From Isotricha intestinalis (Eukaryota; Ciliophora; Litostomatea; Vestibuliferida; Isotrichidae), in the NCBI GenBank assembly GCA_023807065.1, contig JAJJLU010000603.1, positions 1-27,752 on the forward strand: a stretch of 27,752 nucleotides of DNA, given 5' to 3'. Below the pieces are notes generated by a model, which made no database searches, was not told the origin of the DNA, and saw nothing but the letters and a program-made list of their open reading frames with translations. A program made the translations under genes and the position numbers. This document shows positions 27,749 to 27,752 of this stretch, piece after piece (within the stretch, counting starts at the first letter, position 1; each line of letters opens with the position of its first letter).

Positions 27749-27752
27749 GGGG
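27749..27752. other. Possible first GGGG of a right telomere
   Basis: The window stops at GGGG right after AT-rich DNA. The left telomere predicts (GGGGATT)n on the plus strand at a right end, so GGGG is the expected start of an array. Four bases alone cannot prove it. Runs of four G are rare in this AT-rich sequence, which adds weight. Confidence 0.4.

Overview
The window looks like one very AT-rich eukaryotic chromosome end, probably most of a small ciliate macronuclear chromosome. It opens with a true telomere, a C-strand array of the 7-base unit CCCCAAT at bases 1-31. It ends in GGGG, which is the register in which a G-strand telomere of the same type would begin, so the 27.75 kb may be almost a whole minichromosome whose right telomere was trimmed. 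All 14 protein genes I support end in TAA, and none needs a reassigned stop codon. Genes are tightly packed, and the only two introns I can define are 26 and 37 nt. A 7-base CCCCAA-like telomere, the standard code, tiny introns and extreme AT content fit a standard-code ciliate; a litostome such as a rumen entodiniomorphid is my best guess. That assignment is inference.

Layout, left to right. A 240-aa protein with a possible methyltransferase fold (+) starts 143 bases from the telomere, followed by a 73-aa RING-like protein (+). A 1.5 kb gap follows, in which I see no gene. Next come a Pumilio/PUF RNA-binding protein (-, two exons) and, divergent from it, the GPI mannosyltransferase PIG-M (+). 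A run of four minus-strand genes follows: an acylated calcium-dependent protein kinase (two exons), a TBC-TLDc protein, a coiled-coil protein, and an Hsp110-like chaperone with an N-terminal acylation motif, an Asn-rich spacer and a frameshift near its C-terminus. After a gap holding a possible decayed coding relic come a second coiled-coil protein (+), a small basic orphan (+), a membrane-anchored M14 zinc carboxypeptidase (+), VPS53 of the GARP/EARP tether (-), an orphan type I membrane protein (+) and a small secreted cysteine-rich protein (+). About 0.65 kb of subtelomeric AT-rich DNA closes the window.

There are no operons in the bacterial sense. A loose theme is membrane traffic and membrane signalling: GPI anchor synthesis, TBC-TLDc, VPS53, two proteins with myristoylation-type N-termini and three signal-peptide proteins. 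This may be coincidence. The most unusual signals are a sharp switch from ATA to ATT isoleucine codons part-way through several genes, an all-cysteine RING, the lipid-anchor motif on an Hsp110-like protein, and the single-base frameshift in that gene.
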